Below, piece by piece: positions 7,823 to 15,958 of a stretch of DNA of 64,000 nucleotides. The translations under genes were made by a program, and so were the position numbers. Numbering within the stretch: position 1 is the first letter of the stretch; every line of letters begins with the position of its first letter. The notes under the pieces were generated by a model. That model made no database searches and was not told the DNA's origin. It was given only the letters and a program-made list of their open reading frames with translations. Location of the stretch: assembly GCA_965229345.1 (NCBI GenBank), contig OZ245872.1, positions 1,550,001 through 1,614,000 on the forward strand, read 5' to 3'. The stretch comes from PBB1 sp965229345 (GTDB lineage Bacteria > Pseudomonadota > Gammaproteobacteria > Burkholderiales > Burkholderiaceae_C).

Positions 7823-9709
7823 TCAGGTTTTGGCGGTGTCGATCGCCACCAGCGTCAGCTCGATCGGGAAATCGCTCGCGGGTTGCGCCGGCTGCGTTTG
7901 CAGATCCCGCTGGTAGCGTCCATCGGGCCGCAGGGTGAAGCCGTGCTGGGGGAGCAGGTCCTTCACCAGCGGGTTCTTGGCCGTGGGGATGTAATCGGCC
8001 AGCACCGCGTGGACGCTGCGCTCGGTCAGCACGCGCAGCAAGGCGTTGAGGAACGCCGACTCGGCCTGTCGGCCGATGACACGGCACGACATCAGGAAGG
8101 TGTCCAGTTCGGCCACGCCCGGTGCGCTGATCTTGAACATCGCCAGGCCCACGATGCCGCTGTCGCCAAACTTGTCGGCCAGAGAGAAATCGGCCACCAG
8201 CCACTCGCTGCTGGTCATGAAGGCCTGCATCTGGTGTTCGTCGTAGCGGCGTGTGGTCAGGTTGAACTGGTTGGTCTTCTTGGTCAGTTGGCTCAGGCGC
8301 GCCAGGTGGGGGAGCGGGGCGAGCGTGACGCACATCTTCATGCCCAGGCGAGCCAGGTAGTCACCACCGACCGCGCCTGCTGCGGCCGCGCCGTCGATCA
8401 GTTCGCGACGCTGCCGCTCTTGCGCATACATCGCGGTCTTCTCGAGGTCTTCGCGCGTCAGGGCCAGCACCTCCAGGCGTGACACCTGGTCCAGGCAGGT
8501 GGCCACGTCCACCGCGCGCCCAGGCACCTGCACCACTTGCACTTGGGTCAGGCGTTCGCGCACCGCCGCGCACTCGTGGTCGCTGTCGTCCACGAAGATG
8601 AAGGAGTCCAGGCCCAGGTTCAGTTCTTCGGCTAGCGAGATCAGGTTGTCGGGCTTGGGCACCCAGTTGACGCGCCGTGCCGCGAAGTGGCCTTCGCGCA
8701 GCACCTGGTGCGGGTGCTTCTGCAGCACCTCGTCGACATCGGCCGGGTTGTTCTTGCTGCACATGGCCAGGATGAAGCCGCGCTGCTGAAAGTCCAGGAT
8801 GCGGCGCTGGAATTCCACGTAGGCGCTGCCGGGATGGTCGGGCCCGAGGGCGATGCCCTCCATGCCGTCCTCGCCGATGACGCCACCCCACAGGGTGTTG
8901 TCAGCGTCCAGCACGATGACCTTGGCCTTGGGCGTCTTCAGCACGGTGCCCACCGCCATGACCCGGCGCGTGAACTCGCGTGCAGCCACGGGGGTGAAGG
9001 GGAACTGCGCCGAATGCCAGTAGCGGCGGTCGAAGAAATTGGCGCGGCCCACCTGGTGCACCACGTCGTCGAGATCGAGCAGCAAGGTGGATGGGCAGTC
9101 GCTGCGGATCCAGGCTGCGATGTCGCCGCGCAGTTGCGCCCACCAGGCGGCTTCGGAAGCCTCTGACTGCGCGTCGTACAGGCCCAGCGTGGAGGGCGTC
9201 AGCGCGGGCAGCAGGCTCAGCACGAGCTGCCCGACGGGCTGGGTGCGGAAGCGGCCCACCACCTCAGCCAACTGCGCCAGGTAGGCCTGGCGCAGGGCCT
9301 CGCGCTGCTCGCCGTTCAGCCCCGTGACGGGCAGGGCCATGTCCGGGTGCAGGTCTTCGCGGCGCAGCATGAACAGCGTGATGTCGGGCTGGTGGGCCAG
9401 CAGCGTCGAGCCCGGCTCGGCCTCTTGCAGCGCCAGACCATAGGGCGCGTGGTAGGTGTGCAGGTCCAGGCCTTCCAGCGCGGCCGCCAGGGCGAACCAC
9501 GGATCGAGCAGGTCGCTGGTGTAGGTGTGCACCACCGCCAGGCGCAGGGGCTGCGTCGATGGCAACAGCCCGGCGGCGTGGGTCGCCAGGGTCTGGGCCT
9601 GCGGCAGGTTCAATGGGGCAGGCAACCTGGCCAGCTCGGCGCGCAGCGTGGGCCGATCGGTCAGTGTCAGCAGGTCGTCGAAATCGATCCGGGCCTTCTT
9701 GATGCTCAT
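7823..9709 (-). CDS. FkbH-like HAD-superfamily protein
   Basis: 628 residues, close to the length of the long FkbH-like proteins. The HAD motif I is VLDADNTLWGGVIGEDG (Asp268 and Asp270), followed by FILAMCSKNNPADV and FIFVDDSDHE, all hallmarks of the FkbH family. The C-terminal part (LTKKTNQFNLTTRRYDEHQM and later CRVIGRQAESAFL) is the acyltransferase-like domain usual in long members. In polyketide systems FkbH proteins dephosphorylate 1,3-bisphosphoglycerate and load a glyceryl group on an acyl carrier protein. An ACP gene lies two genes upstream in the same operon, so a glyceryl- or related C3-ACP product is plausible here. In exopolymer loci the end use is not established. Confidence 0.88.
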   Translation of the reverse strand: MSIKKARIDFDDLLTLTDRPTLRAELARLPAPLNLPQAQTLATHAAGLLPSTQPLRLAVVHTYTSDLLDPWFALAAALEGLDLHTYHAPYGLALQEAEPGSTLLAHQPDITLFMLRREDLHPDMALPVTGLNGEQREALRQAYLAQLAEVVGRFRTQPVGQLVLSLLPALTPSTLGLYDAQSEASEAAWWAQLRGDIAAWIRSDCPSTLLLDLDDVVHQVGRANFFDRRYWHSAQFPFTPVAAREFTRRVMAVGTVLKTPKAKVIVLDADNTLWGGVIGEDGMEGIALGPDHPGSAYVEFQRRILDFQQRGFILAMCSKNNPADVDEVLQKHPHQVLREGHFAARRVNWVPKPDNLISLAEELNLGLDSFIFVDDSDHECAAVRERLTQVQVVQVPGRAVDVATCLDQVSRLEVLALTREDLEKTAMYAQERQRRELIDGAAAAGAVGGDYLARLGMKMCVTLAPLPHLARLSQLTKKTNQFNLTTRRYDEHQMQAFMTSSEWLVADFSLADKFGDSGIVGLAMFKISAPGVAELDTFLMSCRVIGRQAESAFLNALLRVLTERSVHAVLADYIPTAKNPLVKDLLPQHGFTLRPDGRYQRDLQTQPAQPASDFPIELTLVAIDTAKT

Positions 9710-9736
9710 GCGGTGCTCTCCACAGAAGGTGACTGC

Positions 9737-11503
9737 TCAGGCTTGCGCGAGCCACTGGGCCACCGTGTCGGCGGCGGCGGTTTTCCAGACCTCGCGCGAG
9801 AAGGTGTGGTCCGCACCTTCGATGTCCACCCGGCGCAGCTGTGGGCTGGCCAGCAGACCATCCCAGGCGCGCGAGGCGCTGGTGACTTCGTCGAACTCGC
9901 GCGCGATCAGATCCACGCCGCTCATCAGCAGCAGGCTGCGACCCTTGAAGCGGCGCAGGCCTTCGGCGGTGCGCACCGGCAGCGGCAGACCCGAGATGTC
10001 GTCGAGTTCGGGCTTGGTGGTCTGGCGCGCCATCTGGATGCGGCCACGGATGGCAGAACTCACCACGCCCAGCATGGACGTGATCGACTCGCGGGCCTTG
10101 TACTTCCCGCTGAAGACATGCTTCCAGAACTCGCCTGACATGAGGCGACCCAGGTAGTAGTGCCGCACGATGGTCTGCGCCCGGCCTTCTTCGGTGCGCA
10201 CCCAAGGGTTGATGAGCACGGTGCCGCTCACCCGCGGGTCTCGCCAGGCGTAGAACAGGATGCCGCTGGCCGATTCGCATTCGCCCAGCAGCACCACGTC
10301 TTTCAGCTGCGGCTGGCGTGCCAGCAGGGCGTCCACCGCGGCGCGGATGTCGGGGTCGGATTGCTTGTAGCCGCGGTGCTCGCCTTCGCTGTCGCCCATG
10401 CCGCGCAGATCGAAGCGCAAGACGGGAAAGCCGTCCTTCGCCACGCGACGAGCCAGTGAGACGAACTGCCGATGCGCCCCAGCGCGGTACTGCGGGCCGC
10501 CAGCCACCACGATGATCACGCCGCGGGTGGCGCCAGCCGCTCCGAGGTGCAGCACGCCCGACAGGCTGTCGGCACCGCAGGGAAACATCAATGGCTGTTC
10601 GGCGAGGTCTGCGGCGATCGGGGCTGCGGGCTGCGTTGTCGGTGCAGCGGGTGAAGGGGTTCCAGACCCCGACCAGGTTTGCACGGACAAGGAGGTGTCG
10701 TTCAGCAGCGCGGGGGCCAGTTCACGTTCGTGCACGTGCCAGAACGCCGGGCCGATGGGCGTGCCCAGCTGCACGGCGGCGCCCGTGCCTCGAAGGCGCT
10801 CGATGGTTTGCAACGCCGCAGGTGCCACCACCGATTCGGCGCTTTGCAGCACCTCGAACCAGTGGGTCTCCACGCGGGAAAAGGCGCTGTCGTCCACCAC
10901 CGCGTCGTCCAGCTGCTGCGCCAGACGCGGACCGATGCGGTAGCCCGAAACCTCGATCGACTCACCGCGAGCGGTGCGCTCACGCAGTTCGTTGGTGGAT
11001 TTCACCCGGTCGGGCAGGTTCAGCTCGGCCGCAATGCGGATGCGCAGGAACTGGGTGTAGAACGTCTTGCCATTGAGCACCGGCTGCCACAGCAGCAGGC
11101 GGCGGATCTGCGCGTCTTCGTGCGCCAGCTGGGTGGCCATCAGTGCGCCCAGACGCAGGCCCCACAGGCTGCTGCAGCCCTGACCGTGCCGGCGCAGCCA
11201 GTCGATGCCGGTCTGAAGATCGGCCTTCCACACCGCCCAGTCGGCGTCGACGAAATCGCCGGCGCTGTCGCCCGTGCCGTAGGGGTCCAGCACCAGGGTG
11301 CCCATGCCCCGCTGGGCCAGCTGGCGGGCTTGCAGCGCCACCATGGCGCGGCAGCGGTTCATTTCTTCGGCAAAGGCCGGCACCACCAGGATGTCGCCGG
11401 CGGGATGGGGAGCGCCGCTGGGGGCGTAGTAGGTCGCGTGCAGTGGGCCGCTGTCGGCGTGCAGCACGAACGGTCGGGCGGTGTGGGGCGTCGGGCGGTT
11501 CAT
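9737..11503 (-). CDS. Fused exosortase A-associated hydrolase 2 and hydrolase 1
   Basis: 588 residues carrying two alpha/beta-hydrolase-like domains in one chain. Residues 1 to about 275 match exosortase A system-associated hydrolase 2: VVPAFAEEMNRCRAMVALQA, LDPYGTGDSAGDF and WGLRLGALMA. After a Pro/Ala/Ser-rich linker (about 278-300), residues 303-588 match hydrolase 1: VVAGGPQYRAGAHRQFVSLA, FDLRGMGDSEGEHR and LINPWVRTEEGRAQT. These are normally separate neighbouring genes. The nucleophile-elbow positions read G-L-R-L-G (115-119) in the N-half and G-E-C-E-S (407-411) in the C-half, so neither shows a standard GxSxG serine. The gene sits between an ACP gene and the FkbH-like gene with short gaps. 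Membership in an exosortase A/EPS locus is well supported; the reaction is unknown. Confidence 0.88.
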   Translation of the reverse strand: MNRPTPHTARPFVLHADSGPLHATYYAPSGAPHPAGDILVVPAFAEEMNRCRAMVALQARQLAQRGMGTLVLDPYGTGDSAGDFVDADWAVWKADLQTGIDWLRRHGQGCSSLWGLRLGALMATQLAHEDAQIRRLLLWQPVLNGKTFYTQFLRIRIAAELNLPDRVKSTNELRERTARGESIEVSGYRIGPRLAQQLDDAVVDDSAFSRVETHWFEVLQSAESVVAPAALQTIERLRGTGAAVQLGTPIGPAFWHVHERELAPALLNDTSLSVQTWSGSGTPSPAAPTTQPAAPIAADLAEQPLMFPCGADSLSGVLHLGAAGATRGVIIVVAGGPQYRAGAHRQFVSLARRVAKDGFPVLRFDLRGMGDSEGEHRGYKQSDPDIRAAVDALLARQPQLKDVVLLGECESASGILFYAWRDPRVSGTVLINPWVRTEEGRAQTIVRHYYLGRLMSGEFWKHVFSGKYKARESITSMLGVVSSAIRGRIQMARQTTKPELDDISGLPLPVRTAEGLRRFKGRSLLLMSGVDLIAREFDEVTSASRAWDGLLASPQLRRVDIEGADHTFSREVWKTAAADTVAQWLAQA

Positions 11504-11549
11504 GCGAGCGTGTGCACGTGGCGCCTTGTGGCGGCCTGACAGCGGGCGT

Positions 11550-11786
11550 TCAGGAGACGCCGTTCTTGCCCAGGTGCTCCAGGATGGCCGGCACCGAATT
11601 CAGGTTGGCGAACTCCTCGACCTCGATGTAGACATCGAACGTCTGTTCCAGCGCCATGATCAGATTGACCTGGCCCAGCGAGTCCCAGGACGGCAGGTCC
11701 TCGGCCTGGGTGGTGGGGGTGATCTTGGCGGGCGGCACCTTCAAGGTGGTGGCGATGAGGGCTTGGAGCTTGTCGAAGAGCGTCAT
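11550..11786 (-). CDS. Acyl carrier protein (first of two)
   Basis: 78 residues from the ATG at 11786. The phosphopantetheine attachment motif is SWDSLGQVNLIMAL (Ser in DSL near residue 35), followed by the acidic helix II typical of ACPs and the end FANLNSVPAILEHL. Longer in-frame starts exist upstream but add sequence with no ACP character. It is the first gene of the leftward operon with the fused hydrolase, FkbH-like and AAC(3)-like genes. It is the natural carrier for whatever acyl or glyceryl unit the FkbH-like protein handles. Confidence 0.88.
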   Translation of the reverse strand: MTLFDKLQALIATTLKVPPAKITPTTQAEDLPSWDSLGQVNLIMALEQTFDVYIEVEEFANLNSVPAILEHLGKNGVS

Positions 11787-11967
11787 GTGGATGCCGTGGC
11801 CGATTCGTTGCAAGGCGGCCGCGTCGTGCGGGCCGGCCAGCCTTGAATTGTCGGATACCCGTGCCGCCGCACAAGGGCCGGGCCCGCTGGAACTTTGTGA
11901 ATCAGTGCACGCGGTGCAGCGCACAGCGTCGAGGTGATCGCGCGACATGGATCGTTCATGGCACTGT

Positions 11968-11982
11968 CATGACCTGGTCATG
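11968..11982. promoter_or_regulatory. Perfect dyad in divergent intergenic region (operator candidate)
   Basis: CATGACCTGGTCATG is a perfect 7-bp inverted repeat around a single T. It sits in the 261-nt gap between the leftward ACP operon and the rightward sulfotransferase gene, about 65 nt before the sulfotransferase ATG. A dyad of this size is typical of a homodimeric repressor or activator site; the cognate regulator is unknown. Confidence 0.4.
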
Positions 11983-12047
11983 GTCGGCGCTTACCTTGCG
12001 GCTGTTGATCCTGTCAACCGCCTCGACACGCCAAAAGCCACCACCCC

Positions 12048-12851
12048 ATGCACACCGCCGATACGCTCCACGCCGGTCCCCGGAACATCATCGTGCTCAC
12101 GCATGGCTGGACCGGCAGTTCGGTCTTCTCGGGCTTGCTGGGCCAGGCGGGTTTCTGGCTCGGCGCCGAGACGGTGGCCAAGCCCGACTACGACACCCAC
12201 GAGAACGCCGATCTGGTGTCGCACAACAACCGCCTTCTGCACTTGCTGTCGCCCAGCCTGAACCACGAACATCGATTCGAGCCGGGCGACGTGCAGGACA
12301 TCGCTGCCCGCGGGCGCGCGCTGGACCTGACGCCCTACCGCGAATTCGTGGCGTCCTGCGAGGCCCACCGCCCCTGGGTGTGGAAGGACCCGCGCCTGAC
12401 CTGGACCATCCGTGTCTGGGCCGAGGTGCTGGACCTGCAGCAGACCAGCTTCCTCGTGTTGACGCGCGATCCCCTGCAGGCCTGGGTGTCGGCCAACCAG
12501 CGACGCCACATCCAGAGCCATCGGTTCACTCGCGAGTACAACGGCGGCATCACCGCGAGCAACCTGCAGTTCCTGGAAGAGCGCAAGTTGCCTTACCTGA
12601 AACTGAGTTTCGAAGACCTGCTGCTTCAGCCAGAAGCCACGCTGGAGCGCATGAACAAGGCGTACGGTCTGGCGCTGACGATGCAGACCCTGCAGGCCGT
12701 CTGCCACATTCCGCTGTACCGCAAGAGCAGGCGCTGGACCGATGTGGTGCATGCGTCGCTGATCTACCTGAAGAACTACGCTGAACGCGATGGCCGGGGC
12801 CGGCGCAGCCTGCCTGCCTTGGCCACCGGTGGTGCGGTGTCCGGCCGCTAG
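12048..12851 (+). CDS. Sulfotransferase family protein
   Basis: 267 residues. The N-terminal loop LTHGWTGSSVFSGLL is in the place of the PAPS 5'-phosphosulfate-binding loop. LVLTRDPLQAWVSANQ (about residues 140-155) corresponds to the 3'-phosphate-binding R-D-P motif of sulfotransferases. No signal peptide is visible. The next gene, 31 nt downstream, is an APS kinase that makes PAPS, which strongly supports the assignment. Together they should place sulfate on a sugar of the exopolymer or on a precursor; the acceptor is unknown. Divergent from the ACP operon. Confidence 0.75.
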   Translation: MHTADTLHAGPRNIIVLTHGWTGSSVFSGLLGQAGFWLGAETVAKPDYDTHENADLVSHNNRLLHLLSPSLNHEHRFEPGDVQDIAARGRALDLTPYREFVASCEAHRPWVWKDPRLTWTIRVWAEVLDLQQTSFLVLTRDPLQAWVSANQRRHIQSHRFTREYNGGITASNLQFLEERKLPYLKLSFEDLLLQPEATLERMNKAYGLALTMQTLQAVCHIPLYRKSRRWTDVVHASLIYLKNYAERDGRGRRSLPALATGGAVSGR

Positions 12852-12882
12852 GTCGGTGACCTGACGACACAGGACCATCGTC

Positions 12883-13530
12883 ATGCTCGACCTTCCACCA
12901 TGCCGCTCGCGCAACATCCACTGGCAAGCCGTCGATGTCGACAAGGCCGCGCGTGCCGAACTCCTGGGCCAGAAGCCGACGCTGCTGTGGTTCACCGGAC
13001 TGTCTGGCGCGGGCAAGAGCAGTGTGGCCAACCTGGTGACCAAGCGGCTGCATGCGCTGCGTCACCCGGTCTACCTGCTCGATGGTGACAACCTGCGCCA
13101 CGGCCTGAACCGGGATCTGGGCTTCACCACCGCCGACCGTGTTGAAAACATCCGCCGCGTGGCCGAGGTCGGGCGGTTGATGGTGGACGCCGGGCTCATC
13201 GTCACCGCGGCATTCATCTCACCCCACCGCGCCGAGCGCGAGATGGCGCGCAGCCTGTTTGCGCCGGGCGAGTTCATCGAGGTGTTCGTCGACGTGCCGC
13301 TGGCCGTGGCCGAGCAGCGAGATGTCAAGGGGCTGTATGCCAAGGCGCGCCGCGGCGAGCTGCCGAACTTCACCGGCATCGACTCCCCCTACGAAGCACC
13401 CACCGCGCCCGAGATCCACCTGGATGCCGCCGCAATGAACGTCGAGGCATCGGCCGACCAGGTGCTGCAGGAGCTCGAGCGGCGCGGCATCGTGCGTTGT
13501 GAGGTCGAACCCGTCCGTCATTGGGCGTGA
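12883..13530 (+). CDS. cysC: Adenylylsulfate kinase
   Basis: 215 residues, typical APS kinase length. The P-loop is GLSGAGKSS (39-47), followed by YLLDGDNLRHGLNRDLGFT and the motif ENIRRVAEVGRLMVDAGLI, then FISPHRAERE, all CysC signatures, and the PNFTGIDSPYE lid region. It phosphorylates APS to PAPS, the sulfate donor. No ATP sulfurylase (cysND) lies nearby, so APS must come from elsewhere in the genome. Its position directly after a sulfotransferase indicates a dedicated PAPS supply for polymer sulfation rather than assimilatory sulfate reduction. Confidence 0.95.
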   Translation: MLDLPPCRSRNIHWQAVDVDKAARAELLGQKPTLLWFTGLSGAGKSSVANLVTKRLHALRHPVYLLDGDNLRHGLNRDLGFTTADRVENIRRVAEVGRLMVDAGLIVTAAFISPHRAEREMARSLFAPGEFIEVFVDVPLAVAEQRDVKGLYAKARRGELPNFTGIDSPYEAPTAPEIHLDAAAMNVEASADQVLQELERRGIVRCEVEPVRHWA

Positions 13531-13642
13531 TGCCGGCGATGCCGCACCGGCATCGCTGGGCCACACGACGAGACATCCGTGCAGGGTGCCATCCGGCCGC
13601 TTCAGTGACGGTCGGATAATCCGCGCTTTCACGAAAGTCGAC

Positions 13643-15103
13643 ATGGAAGAGCGATCCTTGACGCTGGGTGCACGGGCGTTCACCGCAGCCGACCAGCAGG
13701 TCTTCGGTGCCCACTCGCGCGACGTGAACCCCATGCACGTGGACGAGGTGGCGGCGCGGCGTCTGATCTCCGGGCGACAGGTGGTGCACGGCGTGCACAC
13801 GCTCTTGCAGGCGTTGGACTTCTGGGAGCCTGCGCCCGGCTTGCGGGTGACCCACGTGCAGTGCCAGTTCGACCAGCCAATCAGCGTGGGCGACCCGGTC
13901 GTGTTCACCCACACGCTCGACGAAGCGGGCGCCCATGTGCTGATGGCGTCGGTCGATGGGTTGCCCTGCACCAGGGTGACCGTCACCTGCTCAGCAGAGG
14001 GGGCAGGGGCGGAAAATTCACCTGCTGCACCTGTCGCGGCAGATCTGCCCGTACGACGCATCGACACCCTGTCGGGCCCGCTGGATGAAGCGCCCGGTTC
14101 GCAGTCGTCTCACACCCTGGTGTTGCCCCCCTGGGGTCACGAGCTGGCCACCCTGTACCCCAGGGCCGCGCGGCTGCTGTCACCGCAGGCGGTCTCGGCG
14201 CTGGGACGCTTGTCGTACTACGTGGGCATGGTGTGCCCGGGGCTGCATTCGGTGTTCTCGTCGCTGCAGTTCAGGCTGGGCGAGGCCGCGCCGGAAACCG
14301 AAGACCTGTCGTTCCAGCTCAAGCGCTACGACCCCCGATTCAAGATGTTCATCGTGGACTACCGCGGCCCTCTCCAAGGGCAATTGCGTGCCTTCCTGCG
14401 GCCTCCGCCTCAGCCGCAACCGTCAACACGAGAGCTGCAGACGCGTGTGCAGCCCGGTGAGTTCAAGGGCACGCGAACGCTGGTCATCGGCGGCTCACGC
14501 GGGTTGGGTGAGCTGACGGCCAAGCTGCTGGCCGCCGGGGGCGGCGATGTGGTGGTGTCCTATGCGCAGGGGCTGGCCGACGCACAGCGCGTGGTGCAGG
14601 ACGTGGCCGCCGCCAGCGGTGGCACTTGCGAGGCGCTTGCGCTGGATCTGGCCCTGCAGGACTTCACTGCGCTCGACTTCTCGGGCGAGCTCGATGCCGT
14701 GTTCTTCTTTGCCACGCCGCGCATCTTCCGCAAGAAGGCGGACACCTTCGACAAAGCCTTGTTCGCCGAATTCGCCCAGTTCTATCTCGAACGGTTTGCG
14801 CAGCTGTGCGCCTGGCTGGAAGCTCGCCCCGGAGCACGTCCGGTGACGGTGTACCTGCCCTCCACGGTGTTCATCACCGAGCGGCCCAAGGGCATGACCG
14901 AATACGCCATGGCCAAGGCGGCGGCCGAGGTGCTGGCCGATGACCTGAACCGCACCTTGCAGCGGGTGCGGGTGGTGCACACGCGGCTTCCACGCCTGGC
15001 CACCGACCAGACCGCGTCGATCATGGGCGTGTCGGTGGCCTCGAACATCGACACGCTGCTGCCGGTGGTGCGGCAGGTGGTGGGGCCTGCCACCCCACAC
15101 TGA
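13643..15103 (+). CDS. MaoC-like hydratase / short-chain dehydrogenase fusion
   Basis: 486 residues starting at the ATG at 13643; an in-frame extension to 13499 overlaps cysC and lacks family character. Residues 1-125 are a MaoC hotdog domain: QQVFGAHSRDVNPMHVDEVA and RQVVHGVHTLLQAL carry the Asp and His expected of R-hydratases. The middle (about 130-265), with LSFQLKRYDPRF, may be a second hotdog half. The C-terminal part is an SDR: TLVIGGSRGLGELTAKLL (NAD(P) site near residue 282) and YAMAKAAAEVL (YxxxK near 420). This pairs a dehydratase/hydratase with a ketoreductase in one chain, as in fatty-acid or polyketide beta-processing. It likely modifies an acyl-ACP or acyl-CoA used to decorate the polymer (inference). 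Its 3' end is 3 nt from the convergent GNAT gene. Confidence 0.82.
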   Translation: MEERSLTLGARAFTAADQQVFGAHSRDVNPMHVDEVAARRLISGRQVVHGVHTLLQALDFWEPAPGLRVTHVQCQFDQPISVGDPVVFTHTLDEAGAHVLMASVDGLPCTRVTVTCSAEGAGAENSPAAPVAADLPVRRIDTLSGPLDEAPGSQSSHTLVLPPWGHELATLYPRAARLLSPQAVSALGRLSYYVGMVCPGLHSVFSSLQFRLGEAAPETEDLSFQLKRYDPRFKMFIVDYRGPLQGQLRAFLRPPPQPQPSTRELQTRVQPGEFKGTRTLVIGGSRGLGELTAKLLAAGGGDVVVSYAQGLADAQRVVQDVAAASGGTCEALALDLALQDFTALDFSGELDAVFFFATPRIFRKKADTFDKALFAEFAQFYLERFAQLCAWLEARPGARPVTVYLPSTVFITERPKGMTEYAMAKAAAEVLADDLNRTLQRVRVVHTRLPRLATDQTASIMGVSVASNIDTLLPVVRQVVGPATPH

Positions 15104-15106
15104 GGG

Positions 15107-15958
15107 CTACAGATCCAGCGCCATCAGCTCGCTGTACAGGTCGGTGACCTGCGCATCGGTGAGCGTGGGCGACAGGACCAGCTTGGGCATGCCGCGCCGG
15201 GAGCGCAGGGCCCCTGGGGGCGGCCGCTTCAAGATGCGCGCCTCGACACGGCTCACCGGGATGCCACACGTCAGCAGCAGGTGCCGGCGCAGCAGGTGGC
15301 CGTGGCGGTCCATGACCTCGGCATCGCTGACGTGCGCGATGGCAGCGCAAGGCATCTTCTTCCAGCGGGTGAGCTTGTAGACCACCAGGCACATTTCGCC
15401 GTCGCAGCCGAAAGCGACGAAGCGCAGCCAAGGCAGGTGCGCATGCGCCTGGTAGTCGCGCAGCGCGCCGCCCGTCAACACGCTGGCGATGCGGGCCGGC
15501 TCGGTCTCCACCCGCGCGCCGGCCGCAGGCCGCAGGCTGGGCCAGTGCGGCACGTGAAGCAGCAAGTCGTCCAGCACGCGAAAGCGCAGCCCCAGGAACA
15601 CCTGAGCCACCTTGGGGTTGGGGGTGAACATGGTGAAGTGGTACTGGCGCTGCCTCAGCAGCTGCATCAGCAGCCCGATGCTGTGGTTGCGATACGCCTC
15701 GTCCACCACCCAGCTGTGCGGGTTGCACACCGGCTCGACCTTGCCGTCGATGAGCTGATCGGAATAGATGGCACACAACACGCCCACCACTCGGCCATCC
15801 AGCCGCAGGTGCATGCCGTGGTTGGGCGAGCTGGCGGCCCAGTTCTGACGCAACGAATCCACCCAGGCCTGCTGTGTGAAGCGCCGGCCCAGTCGCTCGT
15901 GCAGGAACTGGCCCACGTCTTCGAGGTCGGCGGCTTGGGTCGGAAGTGTCTGGATCAC
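15107..15958 (-). CDS. GNAT-like N-acyltransferase
   Basis: 283 residues starting at a GTG that overlaps the TGA of the upstream acyltransferase gene (GTGA). The N-terminal 140 residues show a GNAT-like pattern: DLEDVGQFLHERLG, DGRVVGVLCAIYSDQLIDG, then SWVVDEAYRNHSIGLLMQLL, the acetyl-CoA pyrophosphate loop, and FTPNPKVAQVFLGLRFRV. The second half is less conserved and may be a second, degenerate GNAT fold. It is the last gene of the leftward operon ACP, deacetylase, acyltransferase-3, this gene. Role inferred: N-acylation of an amino sugar after deacetylation. Confidence 0.72.
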   Translation of the reverse strand: MIQTLPTQAADLEDVGQFLHERLGRRFTQQAWVDSLRQNWAASSPNHGMHLRLDGRVVGVLCAIYSDQLIDGKVEPVCNPHSWVVDEAYRNHSIGLLMQLLRQRQYHFTMFTPNPKVAQVFLGLRFRVLDDLLLHVPHWPSLRPAAGARVETEPARIASVLTGGALRDYQAHAHLPWLRFVAFGCDGEMCLVVYKLTRWKKMPCAAIAHVSDAEVMDRHGHLLRRHLLLTCGIPVSRVEARILKRPPPGALRSRRGMPKLVLSPTLTDAQVTDLYSELMALDL

